A stretch of DNA of 9,565 nucleotides from positions 1-9,565 of the forward strand of contig CAIPTQ010000130.1 of the NCBI GenBank assembly GCA_903868035.1, read 5' to 3'. Shown one piece after another: positions 1-6,221 of the stretch. The translations under genes and the position numbers were made by a program. Within the stretch, counting starts at the first letter, position 1. Each line of letters begins with the position of its first letter. This stretch comes from an uncultured Phycisphaerales bacterium. GTDB taxonomy: Bacteria > Planctomycetota > Phycisphaerae > WQYP01. The notes under the pieces were generated by a model that ran no database searches, was not told where the DNA came from, and worked only from the letters and a program-made list of their open reading frames with translations.

Positions 1-169
1 GCTTCGGGTCGCTGGCAGATGGGGCACTGACAGATATGAACGGATGCGTCCTGCATATATCACCCAACCAACTCCATTGGTCAGGAAATCTTCATCGGCT
101 ATCGGGCGGCAAAATGCGGAGTTGTTTCTGCACGGCCACTTAGCTCTCGCTTAGGCTACGGGTTGAGTT

Positions 170-175
170 TATACT
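170..175 (+). promoter_or_regulatory. Candidate -10 box of a leaderless promoter for the glutaminase gene
   Basis: TATACT matches the sigma-70 -10 consensus at five of six positions. It ends 7 bp before the ATG at 183, so transcription would start at or next to the start codon. No purine-rich Shine-Dalgarno sequence lies between it and the ATG. No good -35 box is visible at normal spacing, which keeps confidence modest. Confidence 0.4.
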
Positions 176-182
176 CCCGCAT

Positions 183-752
183 ATGATTGTTCTGATCGAT
201 AACTACGACTCGTTTACGTACAACCTCGTGCAGCGGATCGGGGAACTCGACCCATCGCGGCCGATGAAGGTGTTGCGCAACGACAAGACGTCCATCGAGG
301 AAATCGAATCCCTCAAGCCGACGCATGTGATCATTTCACCGGGACCATGCACACCCAAGGAGGCGGGGATTTCCAACGAGGTGCTCAAACATTTCGGGCC
401 GCGGGTGCCGACGTTCGGCGTGTGCCTGGGGCATCAGTGCATCGGTTATTCCTGGGGCGGCATTGTCGAGCGCAACTGGCGGCTGATGCACGGTAAAACC
501 TCGCCCATCCACCACGACGGCAAGGGGGTCTTCGCGGGGCTGGCCAACCCCTTTGAAGCCACGCGGTATCACAGCCTGGTGATCAAGCCCGGCACGCTGC
601 CGGCGGATTTTGAGCTGACGGCCTGGACGGCGGAGGAGGAGATCATGGGCGTGCGCCACAAAACCTGGCCGCTGCACGGGGTGCAGTTTCATCCCGAGTC
701 GTTCTTGACGCTGGAAGGGCCGAAACTGCTGGCGAATTTCCTGAAAATGTAA
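183..752 (+). CDS. pabA/trpG: Anthranilate/aminodeoxychorismate synthase glutaminase subunit (TrpG/PabA family)
   Basis: This 189-residue class I glutamine amidotransferase subunit hydrolyses glutamine and passes ammonia to a chorismate-binding partner (TrpE or PabB) for tryptophan or folate synthesis in the cytoplasm. The N-terminal DNYDSFTYNL and the oxyanion-loop region SPGPCTP (residues 52-58) are typical. The nucleophile elbow GVCLGHQCIG gives Cys81, and GVQFHPESF gives His170 and Glu172, completing the triad. HGKTS at 103-107 is also characteristic. The length is normal for the family, and the ATG starts exactly at the family's usual N-terminus. No trpE or pabB gene is adjacent, so sequence alone does not separate the tryptophan role from the folate role; one subunit may serve both partners. 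There is no Shine-Dalgarno sequence, and a -10-like box sits just upstream. Confidence 0.95.
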   Translation: MIVLIDNYDSFTYNLVQRIGELDPSRPMKVLRNDKTSIEEIESLKPTHVIISPGPCTPKEAGISNEVLKHFGPRVPTFGVCLGHQCIGYSWGGIVERNWRLMHGKTSPIHHDGKGVFAGLANPFEATRYHSLVIKPGTLPADFELTAWTAEEEIMGVRHKTWPLHGVQFHPESFLTLEGPKLLANFLKM

Positions 753-769
753 GCCCGGCACGGTACAAT
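741..769 (+). promoter_or_regulatory. Candidate sigma-70 promoter for the Uma2 gene
   Basis: CTGAAA (741-746, four of six matches to the -35 box) and TACAAT (764-769, five of six matches to the -10 box) are separated by 17 bp. The predicted start near 776 leaves about 20 nt before the ATG at 796. The -35 box lies inside the last codons of the glutaminase gene, so the Uma2 gene may be expressed both from here and by readthrough. Confidence 0.35.
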
Positions 770-795
770 GAAAGGGACAATGGGAACGGTGCCAT

Positions 796-1347
796 ATGAC
801 CATTAGCATTGCCGGGCGGATTTGGTCCGACGAAGAACTCCTTGCCCTGCCGAAAGACGGTTATGACAAGGAAATCATTCATGGAGAAATGATCGTGAGT
901 CCAGCGGGATCGGAACACGGGGCCATCATCATGGCCATTGCGGGACCGTTGCATGTGTACGTGGTCAGGAAACAACTCGGCCAGGTGCTCGACGGACAGA
1001 CGGGATGCCGGATGTCCTCCGGCGATCTGCTCAGTCCCGATGTGTCGTTCGTCAGTGCCGCGCGCTGGGAGGCGCATCGCAAATCCAAGGAAGTGTTTTT
1101 CCCCGGCGGGCCGGACCTGGCGGTGGAAGTGCTCTCGCCGGATGACTCCCTGCGAATTCTCAAGAAGAAAATCCTGCAATACTTCACCGAGGGCACGCGT
1201 CTGGCCTGGGTGGTCCACCCCCGCAAGCGCTGCGTGACGGTCTATCACGCGCCCACGTCCGCCGACATTCTCACGGTGGATGACGCCTTGGATGGGGAGC
1301 ACGTGGTGCCCGGATTTTCGTTGAAAATCGCGCACCTCTTCCGGTGA
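796..1347 (+). CDS. Uma2 family (DUF820) putative endonuclease
   Basis: This 183-residue protein matches the Uma2 family, which has a PD-(D/E)XK nuclease-like fold, is much expanded in some bacteria, and has no settled biological role. Visible family features are an N-terminal GEMIVSP segment (Glu31), PDVSFV with Asp82, DLAVEVLSPDD with Glu111, the lysine cluster KKK near 123-125, and the following QYFTEGTRLAWVVHP segment. Length and motif order are normal and the proposed active-site acids are present, so the gene looks intact. It begins 43 bp after the glutaminase gene and ends 15 bp before the convergent phosphatase gene. A GGGA stretch precedes the start but is a weak ribosome site. Nothing nearby looks like a toxin partner or methylase, so its target cannot be inferred. 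Confidence 0.85.
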   Translation: MTISIAGRIWSDEELLALPKDGYDKEIIHGEMIVSPAGSEHGAIIMAIAGPLHVYVVRKQLGQVLDGQTGCRMSSGDLLSPDVSFVSAARWEAHRKSKEVFFPGGPDLAVEVLSPDDSLRILKKKILQYFTEGTRLAWVVHPRKRCVTVYHAPTSADILTVDDALDGEHVVPGFSLKIAHLFR

Positions 1348-1362
1348 AGCGCCGCGGCCTTC

Positions 1363-3063
1363 TTACACCCGCCGCGCCAGCAAAAACGTCCGGTCATCCT
1401 TGGCCATCCCCTCTTGCAGCGAATCCAGCAGCGCCGTCAACTTCGCCGCGATGTCCGCGGCATTGGTCGTCGTGCCTGCCCGATGCTGGTCCTTGATCAG
1501 CCGCGCGATGTGTACCCCCAACGCCTCCTCGCCGAGCATCTCGCCACCGGCCATGTGCAGCTCGCTCAAGCCGTCCGTGAACATCACCAGGTACGACCCT
1601 TGCTCCAGCGTCGTGGTGTCGCAGACCAGTTCCGCGGACTTGTCCAACCCCAGCGGCAGGTTCATGCTGTTCTGGGTCTCCTCCATCATGCCCTCGGTGG
1701 TCACAAAATACCCCGCCGGGTGCCCCGCGTTGATGGTTTCGAGCCGCCCGTTGGCCGTGTCCAGCAGTGCCGCCAGCATCGTCACGAACGTCCCCTCGGC
1801 CAGATTCTCCGACAGATAGATGTTCAGGTTCCGCATGATGTCCGGCAGGGGCGTGTTGTTCCGCATGGCGGTGTGCGTGAGCATATGCAGGCTCGAAGCC
1901 ACCAGCGCCGCCGGCAGGCCCTTGCCGCAGACGTCCGCGATCGCCAGCAGCACCCGCCCGCCGCCGTTCGCCCCGTCGCCCCCCTTGATCAAATCCACAT
2001 AATCCCCGCCCACCCACCGGCAAGGCGTAAAGCCAATTGCGTAGTCCAGCCCCGCCACGCGCACGTCCCGCGGCACCAGCCGCTTCTGGATCGAATGGGC
2101 TCGGGCCAGTTCCCGCTCGATCGACGCATGGTCCTCGCCGAGTTTCCGCGCCGCCCAGGTCGATTCGGCCTGGGTGAACTGCTTGACCGCCAGGGCCGTG
2201 AGCGCCAGCCACTCGGAATTTCCGTACTGCGGCGGAAACAACACATACAGCAGATCGGTGTAAGTCTTTTCCGACTTGATCGGGCAGGCGACCGCGGAGA
2301 TCGTCATCACATCCGACGCCAGCGACAGCTCGGCCATGTTCGCCTGGGCCGCCCCCGCGGCCTGCGCCGCCGCCGTGGAATTGGACGCCAGCACCGCCTC
2401 GTTCCGCGCCAGCAGCGTTCGCACCAGTGTCTTGGAGATATAGGGTGCGATTTTTTCCTCCCCCGCCGGGGCTTGCGGTGTACACAGGGTCTTGGGCGCC
2501 TCGGTGAACGACTCCTTCGACGCCCGCAGCGCCAGGGCCGAGCGCCCATGAAACTCCGGCCGCACCATCAGCTTGCACAGTTCCACCAGCCGGGCCGCCG
2601 GGGCGTCCAGCATCAAAAGCTGCTGCCCGAAATCCGAAAGGATCGACAGATGCGTCGCCGCGAGGCGCGGGGTCTCAAATTCCCGCATCGAGGCGATCTT
2701 TCCGGTCTCCGCCTCCACCATGGGCACCTGCGGCGCGGCCGTCTCCTCCTGCGTATGCCGGGAATCCTCCACGGAGGAGAGCGTCAGCGAAAACTCGCCC
2801 ACCTGCACCTGGTCCCCCGGCTTGAGCAGATGCTCGGTCACCCGGTTGCCGTTGACCACCGTGCCATTGTGCGAACCCAGGTCGCGGATCCACCAGCGGC
2901 CGAAGGGGTCGCACGACAGTTCCGCATGGCGGCGCGAGATGGTGCGTGAATCCAGGAATATCTGGGCCTCCCGCGCCCGGCCAATGATCAAATTCTGCCC
3001 CGCCAGCGGCATCCGCGTCGCCGGCATGTTCGGCGAAACCACATCCATCACCAGTGCCGCCAT
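1363..3063 (-). CDS. FHA-domain SpoIIE-type PP2C serine/threonine phosphatase
   Basis: Read from ATG at 3063 this is 566 residues. Residues about 24-97 form an FHA phosphothreonine-binding domain with IGRA (Arg29), TISRRH (Ser43, His46) and SHNGTVVNG (Asn66, Gly67). Residues about 135-305 look like a GAF-type sensor domain, which is my inference from pattern. A helical linker (about 312-332, ERELARAHSIQKRL) leads to a SpoIIE/RsbU PP2C domain at 340-566. Its metal-binding acids are VGGDY (Asp354), ADVCGKG (Asp377), FTDGLSE (Asp497) and KDDRTF (Asp556/557). Such proteins dephosphorylate anti-sigma antagonists or similar regulators; here the FHA domain suggests recruitment by a Ser/Thr-phosphorylated partner. 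No sigma factor, anti-sigma or kinase gene is adjacent. I chose ATG 3063 because the FHA strand starts soon after it; an in-frame GTG at 3141 would add 26 unremarkable residues. Confidence 0.9.
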   Translation of the reverse strand: MAALVMDVVSPNMPATRMPLAGQNLIIGRAREAQIFLDSRTISRRHAELSCDPFGRWWIRDLGSHNGTVVNGNRVTEHLLKPGDQVQVGEFSLTLSSVEDSRHTQEETAAPQVPMVEAETGKIASMREFETPRLAATHLSILSDFGQQLLMLDAPAARLVELCKLMVRPEFHGRSALALRASKESFTEAPKTLCTPQAPAGEEKIAPYISKTLVRTLLARNEAVLASNSTAAAQAAGAAQANMAELSLASDVMTISAVACPIKSEKTYTDLLYVLFPPQYGNSEWLALTALAVKQFTQAESTWAARKLGEDHASIERELARAHSIQKRLVPRDVRVAGLDYAIGFTPCRWVGGDYVDLIKGGDGANGGGRVLLAIADVCGKGLPAALVASSLHMLTHTAMRNNTPLPDIMRNLNIYLSENLAEGTFVTMLAALLDTANGRLETINAGHPAGYFVTTEGMMEETQNSMNLPLGLDKSAELVCDTTTLEQGSYLVMFTDGLSELHMAGGEMLGEEALGVHIARLIKDQHRAGTTTNAADIAAKLTALLDSLQEGMAKDDRTFLLARRV

Positions 3064-3207
3064 GGTCAACCTGCCCCGCTTGCATGGAGAGTTCACGGGA
3101 GCGTGTTTCGCATCAACAGATACCAATGCGGCCCGCAACACGCTTCCGCCGGAACTCCCGGGAAGTGCCTGCCCGCTACTCTATCAGGATCGCACCCGCA
3201 GGCAAGC

Positions 3208-3235
3208 TTGACTTGAAGCAGTCTGTTCGTAAGAT
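3208..3235 (+). promoter_or_regulatory. Candidate promoter for the tRNA-Ile gene
   Basis: TTGACT (3208-3213, five of six matches) and TAAGAT (3230-3235, four of six) are 16 bp apart. They are followed by a GC-rich stretch (GGGGCGC), as in discriminators of stable RNA promoters. The predicted start near 3242 gives about 46 nt of 5' leader before the tRNA. The rest of 3064-3288 shows no gene. Confidence 0.4.
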
Positions 3236-3288
3236 GGGGCGCTTGGCCCAAATGTCCCGGCTCCCCGCCGGCGGCGGTTGGCGCCCAA

Positions 3289-3362
3289 GGGCTTGTAGCT
3301 CAGTTGGTTAGAGCGCGTCGCTGATAACGACGAGGTCAATGGTTCGACTCCATTCAGGCCCA
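3289..3362 (+). tRNA. tRNA-Ile (anticodon GAT)
   Basis: The 74-nt cloverleaf folds completely by hand. The acceptor GGGCTTG pairs with CAGGCCC (one G-U), the D stem is GCTC/GAGC, and the anticodon stem is CGTCG/CGACG around loop CTGATAA. The anticodon GAT is at 3323-3325. The variable loop is AGGTC, the T arm AATGG/CCATT encloses TTCGACT, and the discriminator is A3362. The 3' CCA is not encoded (TGG follows), so it must be added enzymatically. This gene stands alone, not inside an rRNA spacer, where tRNA-Ile(GAT) is often found. No integrated element is visible at its 3' end. Confidence 0.97.
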
Positions 3363-3385
3363 TGGGTTGGGGGGAAGGCACTCGC

Positions 3386-3391
3386 TATAAT
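3386..3391 (+). promoter_or_regulatory. Consensus -10 box upstream of the Cys-rich gene
   Basis: This is a perfect TATAAT, 24 bp after the tRNA. No matching -35 box is visible: TTGGGG at 3367 is too close. The predicted start near 3398 gives about 44 nt of leader before the GTG at 3442. The alternative is co-transcription with the tRNA. Confidence 0.4.
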
Positions 3392-3441
3392 GCCTGCGGA
3401 GTGATCTGGTGTGGCCTGGACCTCTCACAAAGGAGACCGTC

Positions 3442-3735
3442 GTGATCACCGCGGACGAACGGCAGAAACTCGAAGAACTCAAATCCCAAATCCCCTGCGC
3501 CAAGCACTTCACCTGCGTTGAAGCCGCCCTCGCCGAACTCTGCAATGGCGAGTACCACGCCGACCTCGACCTGCTCGAATGCCTGGAAAAAACCGACCCG
3601 CCATGCACCTTCGCCCGGGCTTTTGGCTGCACCTCCGTCTGCCTGTGCCCCCTCCGCAAGTACATCGCCCGGAACCTCAATCGCTGGAGCGCCAACAGCA
3701 CCACCCACCTCCGGCAATCCGCCCCGCCCGGTTGA
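3442..3735 (+). CDS. Small cysteine-rich protein of unknown function
   Basis: I start this 97-residue protein at GTG 3442 because a strong AAAGGAG (3429-3435) lies 6 nt upstream; an in-frame GTG at 3409 lacks such a site. It has eight cysteines, at 19, 25, 34, 47, 55, 63, 67 and 69. They are spread through predicted helices: PCAKHFTC, then ALAELC, LLECLE, PPC and finally FGCTSVCLCPLRKYIA. There is no signal peptide or membrane segment, so a cytoplasmic metal or Fe-S binding role is more likely than disulfide stabilisation; this is inference. The order C-x5-C, LC, LEC, C and CxCPLR..IA reminds me of small conserved proteins in other bacteria, especially sulfate reducers, but I cannot verify that. 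The C-terminal 18 residues look disordered. An intrinsic terminator follows 43 bp downstream, so it appears monocistronic, possibly with the tRNA. Confidence 0.75.
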   Translation: MITADERQKLEELKSQIPCAKHFTCVEAALAELCNGEYHADLDLLECLEKTDPPCTFARAFGCTSVCLCPLRKYIARNLNRWSANSTTHLRQSAPPG

Positions 3736-3778
3736 ACTTCCGGAAGCCGGACGGTATCATCTGGTTTCCTTCTCCCAT

Positions 3779-3823
3779 CCCGCCCGACTTGCATCCCCTG
3801 CATTCGGGCGGGCTTTTATTTTT
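3779..3823 (+). terminator. Rho-independent terminator after the Cys-rich gene
   Basis: The perfect 9-bp stem CCCGCCCGA (3779-3787) / TCGGGCGGG (3804-3812) is followed directly by a T-rich tail CTTTTATTTTT (3813-3823). The 16-nt loop contains a further TGCA/TGCA pairing (3790-3793 with 3799-3802) that extends the hairpin. On the minus strand there is no T tract, so it works in one direction only. Confidence 0.88.
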
Positions 3824-3873
3824 GCGGCAGTTGGGCGTACGCGCAAGACCGCCGTTGTGCCGTGGAAAACGCC

Positions 3874-3901
3874 TTGCCAACCGTTGAATACTGGATGTAA
3901 T
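3874..3901 (+). promoter_or_regulatory. Promoter of the LysE-family gene, probably leaderless
   Basis: TTGCCA (3874-3879) and TGTAAT (3896-3901) each match the sigma-70 consensus at five of six positions and are 16 bp apart. The -10 box ends 8 bp before the ATG at 3910, so transcription would begin at or within a base or two of the start codon. No Shine-Dalgarno sequence is present, which fits a leaderless mRNA. It is the best promoter match in the window. Confidence 0.55.
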
Positions 3902-3909
3902 GCAGCACC

Positions 3910-4548
3910 ATGTTCGCCCTGGTCACCATCTTTTTTACGTCATTTGTCATCGCCTTCTCCGGCGCGCTGATGCCCGGGCCGCTCTTGACCGTCACCATCA
4001 GTGAAAGCCCCCGGCGCGGTTCGGGCACCGGCCCCCTCCTGATCGTCGGCCATGGCCTCCTGGAAATGGCGCTGGTGAGCGCCATCTTTTTGGGCATGGC
4101 GCCGCTGCTCAAACAACCGGGAGTGTTTGCGGCCATCGCCTTTTCCGGGGCGGCCATTCTCCTCTGGATGGCCTGGGGCATGTTTCGCACCCTGCCGACG
4201 CTCCGCCTGAAATCAGACCCTGGGAAAGCCGCCGGCCATTCCTTGATCGTCACCGGTATTCTCATGAGCCTGGCCAATCCCTACTGGATCGTCTGGTGGG
4301 TGACCTTCGGCTTGGGTTATGTCCTGCAGAGCAGCCAGCAGGGGCCTTGGGGGGTGGTGTTCTTCTTTGCCGGGCATATTCTGGCGGATTTTGTATGGTA
4401 CACCGCTGTTTCCACGGCCATCGCCAAAGGCCGGCGCCTGCTGACCGATCGGCTTTACCGAAGGCTCACGGGCGTCTGCGCCGGATTCCTTATTTTGTTC
4501 GCCCTTTATTTCTGTTATGCCGCCGTCGTGGGTTTGATCGCCCCCTGA
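3910..4548 (+). CDS. LysE family amino acid exporter
   Basis: This 212-residue inner-membrane protein belongs to the LysE/RhtB translocator family, which exports amino acids or related metabolites using the proton gradient. It has about six hydrophobic segments (roughly residues 3-21, 42-66, 71-93, 113-137, 147-170 and 190-209). The conserved N-terminal MPGPL (21-25) in the first segment and the NPYWIVWW motif (123-130) in the fourth are hallmarks. Gly-His near 47-48 is also usual. The length is normal. Substrate cannot be read from sequence. It follows an intrinsic terminator and has its own promoter, so it is a separate unit. The next gene on the same strand is an amino acid decarboxylase 184 bp away, a possible but unproven functional link. 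Confidence 0.88.
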   Translation: MFALVTIFFTSFVIAFSGALMPGPLLTVTISESPRRGSGTGPLLIVGHGLLEMALVSAIFLGMAPLLKQPGVFAAIAFSGAAILLWMAWGMFRTLPTLRLKSDPGKAAGHSLIVTGILMSLANPYWIVWWVTFGLGYVLQSSQQGPWGVVFFFAGHILADFVWYTAVSTAIAKGRRLLTDRLYRRLTGVCAGFLILFALYFCYAAVVGLIAP

Positions 4549-4582
4549 CCGTTATGGATATGCTTTCCCAGTTTATCATTAA

Positions 4583-4612
4583 TTGTCTGTAAAAAGCCAA
4601 AAATGTTAAAAT
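4583..4612 (+). promoter_or_regulatory. Candidate upstream promoter for the decarboxylase gene
   Basis: In a short AT-rich island, TTGTCT (4583-4588, four of six) and TAAAAT (4607-4612, five of six) are 18 bp apart. A transcript from here would carry a leader of roughly 110 nt that includes the inverted repeat at 4627-4677. Confidence 0.35.
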
Positions 4613-4626
4613 GGGTAATCTTGTTA

Positions 4627-4677
4627 GGGAGACCGCCAACCCCGCCAACCCAAATCCGCGCCATTTGGCGGTCTCCC
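4627..4677 (+). repeat. Perfect 13-bp inverted repeat between exporter and decarboxylase genes
   Basis: GGGAGACCGCCAA (4627-4639) is exactly complementary to 4665-4677, with a 25-nt loop. The left arm overlaps a tandem 9-mer, CCGCCAACC at 4633-4641 and again at 4642-4650. The second copy could therefore also pair with TTGGCGG (4665-4671), giving a shorter alternative hairpin. No T tract follows on either strand, so it is not a standard intrinsic terminator. It may be a factor-dependent terminator for the exporter gene, a leader structure for the decarboxylase, or a dispersed repeat. Confidence 0.7.
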
Positions 4678-4720
4678 CCCCGTCCCTCCCACACCGGCTC
4701 GCAGCGCCGCTTTTTGCGGG

Positions 4721-4726
4721 TATCAT
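4721..4726 (+). promoter_or_regulatory. Candidate -10 box just before the decarboxylase ATG
   Basis: TATCAT matches the -10 consensus at five of six positions and ends 6 bp before the ATG at 4733. No Shine-Dalgarno sequence intervenes. CTCGCA at 4698-4703 is a poor -35 match at 17 bp. This would give a leaderless transcript as an alternative to the promoter near 4583-4612. Confidence 0.3.
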
Positions 4727-4732
4727 GCCCCC

Positions 4733-6208
4733 ATGGATACGCCCCACGCTTTTTCCCCCGAGCTTTTCCGCGCCCAGGCCCATGCCGTCGCCGACCAACT
4801 CGCCGACTACCTCGCCCGCGCCACGCAGCGCGCCGCCATGCCCGTCCTCCCGCCGGATACCGCCGACGCCCTCGTCGAGCACTGGCCCGACCGTTTCCCC
4901 ACCGGTGCCGCGTCCGATCCCGTCGCCGCCCTCACCACGCTCCTCGCCGATGTCATCACCCACTCCAACCACCTGCACCATCCGCACTATGTCGGGCATC
5001 AGGTCACCGCGCCGCTCCCCCAGGCCGCCGTCACCGAACTCTTCTCCACCCTGCTCAACAACGTCATGGCCGTCTACGAAATGGGCCCCGTCTCCACCGC
5101 CATGGAACGCAGCCTCATCCGCTGGATGGGCGCGCAGTGCGGCTTTGACCGCGCCCGCGCCGATGGCGTCTTCACCTCCGGCGGCTCGGCCGGCAACCTC
5201 ACGGCACTCCTGGCCGTGCGCCAGGAGCGCGCCGGCTTTGACGCCTGGCACGGCGGCCACACCGCCGGCCCGCCGCTGGCGATCCTCGCCGGTGAATCCG
5301 CCCATTATTCGGTGAAGCGTGCCGTGCAGATCATGGGCTGGGGCCACGACGGCCTGATCCCGGTGCCCGTCGATGCCCGCTTCAAACTCCGTCCCGAGTG
5401 CCTGGACGCCGCCCTGGACGAAGGCCGCCGACGCGGTCGCAAGGTCATCGGCATCGCCGCCGGCGCCTGCTCCACCGCCACCGGCGCTTTCGACCCCCTC
5501 GAACCCATCGCCGATTTCTGCGCCCGCCACGGTCTGTGGCTCCACGTCGATGGCGCCCACGGCGCGGCCGCCGCCTTGTCGCCCAAGTACCGCCACCTGC
5601 TTGCCGGCATCCAGCACGCCGACTCGGTCGTCTGGGACACCCACAAGATGCTCCTCATGCCCTCACCGGCCACCGCCGTCATCTTCCGCGACGGCGCCTC
5701 GTCCTCCCATGCCTTCGCCCAGCAGGCTTCCTATCTCTTCACCGGCGCGGTCCCCGAAAGCGAGTGGTACAACGTCGGCCAGCGCACCCTCGAATGCACC
5801 AAGCATCAGATGAGCCTGCAACTTTACGCCGCCCTCCTTGTCCGCGGCACCCAGTTCTTCGCCGATTATGTGACGCAGATGTTCGACCTCGGACACACCT
5901 TCGGCGATCTGCTTGCCGCCGCCCCCGACTTTGAACTGCCCGTCCGCCCCGAGTGCAACATCGTCTGCTTCCGCTACCGCCCGCCCGCCGCGAAATCCGC
6001 CGCCACCCCCACCCCCGACCAACTCGACACCCTCAACGCCAACATCCGCCGGCACATCCTCCGCTCCGGCAGCTTCTACCTGGTGCAAACCCAGCTCCCC
6101 GCCGGCCTGCATCTACGCGTCACCCTCATCAACCCCCTCACCACGCAGGACGACCTCGCCGAACTCATCACCGCCGTGCGCGACGCCGCCACCATACTCA
6201 TGTCTTGA
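4733..6208 (+). CDS. PLP-dependent amino acid decarboxylase, group II (pfam Pyridoxal_deC type)
   Basis: This 491-residue cytoplasmic enzyme has the fold and motifs of the group II decarboxylases (aromatic amino acid, glutamate and diaminobutyrate decarboxylases), which convert an amino acid to its amine and CO2. Visible features are the N-terminal HPHYVGHQ (84-90) and NNVMAVYEMGPVSTAME (109-125), then TSGGSAGNLTAL (148-159) for phosphate binding. His191 in AHYSVKRA stacks on the PLP ring, Asp273 in HVDGAHG contacts the pyridine nitrogen, and Lys305 in DTHKML forms the Schiff base. The order and length fit an intact enzyme. HVDGAHG replaces the common HVDAAYGG, as in some decarboxylase-like subfamilies, so the substrate is uncertain. 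Codon third positions are strikingly C-rich. The gene is convergent with the reductase gene, with only 13 bp between stops and no terminator hairpin there. Confidence 0.9.
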   Translation: MDTPHAFSPELFRAQAHAVADQLADYLARATQRAAMPVLPPDTADALVEHWPDRFPTGAASDPVAALTTLLADVITHSNHLHHPHYVGHQVTAPLPQAAVTELFSTLLNNVMAVYEMGPVSTAMERSLIRWMGAQCGFDRARADGVFTSGGSAGNLTALLAVRQERAGFDAWHGGHTAGPPLAILAGESAHYSVKRAVQIMGWGHDGLIPVPVDARFKLRPECLDAALDEGRRRGRKVIGIAAGACSTATGAFDPLEPIADFCARHGLWLHVDGAHGAAAALSPKYRHLLAGIQHADSVVWDTHKMLLMPSPATAVIFRDGASSSHAFAQQASYLFTGAVPESEWYNVGQRTLECTKHQMSLQLYAALLVRGTQFFADYVTQMFDLGHTFGDLLAAAPDFELPVRPECNIVCFRYRPPAAKSAATPTPDQLDTLNANIRRHILRSGSFYLVQTQLPAGLHLRVTLINPLTTQDDLAELITAVRDAATILMS

Positions 6209-6221
6209 GTGATTGAGTCCT

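Noticed and set aside
1..154. Possible tail of an upstream gene open from the left edge
   Set aside because: Two different frames are open over nearly the same span, neither with motif content, so chance is the simpler explanation.
768..806. Possible 12-codon upstream ORF overlapping the Uma2 start
   Set aside because: It has no ribosome site and short frames like this arise by chance; nothing supports translation.
796..1347. Uma2 gene as part of a defence or toxin system
   Set aside because: No partner gene is adjacent, and the family is common and scattered in many genomes without such linkage.
1414..2949. Long plus-strand open frame of 511 codons
   Set aside because: It lies antisense to the phosphatase gene, is full of Arg, Gln and His, and has no recognisable motif; it is a product of the high-GC coding strand opposite.
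3289..3362. tRNA gene as an integration site for a mobile element
   Set aside because: No integrase gene and no repeat of the tRNA 3' end was seen downstream within the window.
4490..5644. Minus-strand open frame of 384 codons over the decarboxylase
   Set aside because: Gly/Ala/Val-rich low-complexity translation, antisense to a gene with complete PLP motifs; a shadow frame.
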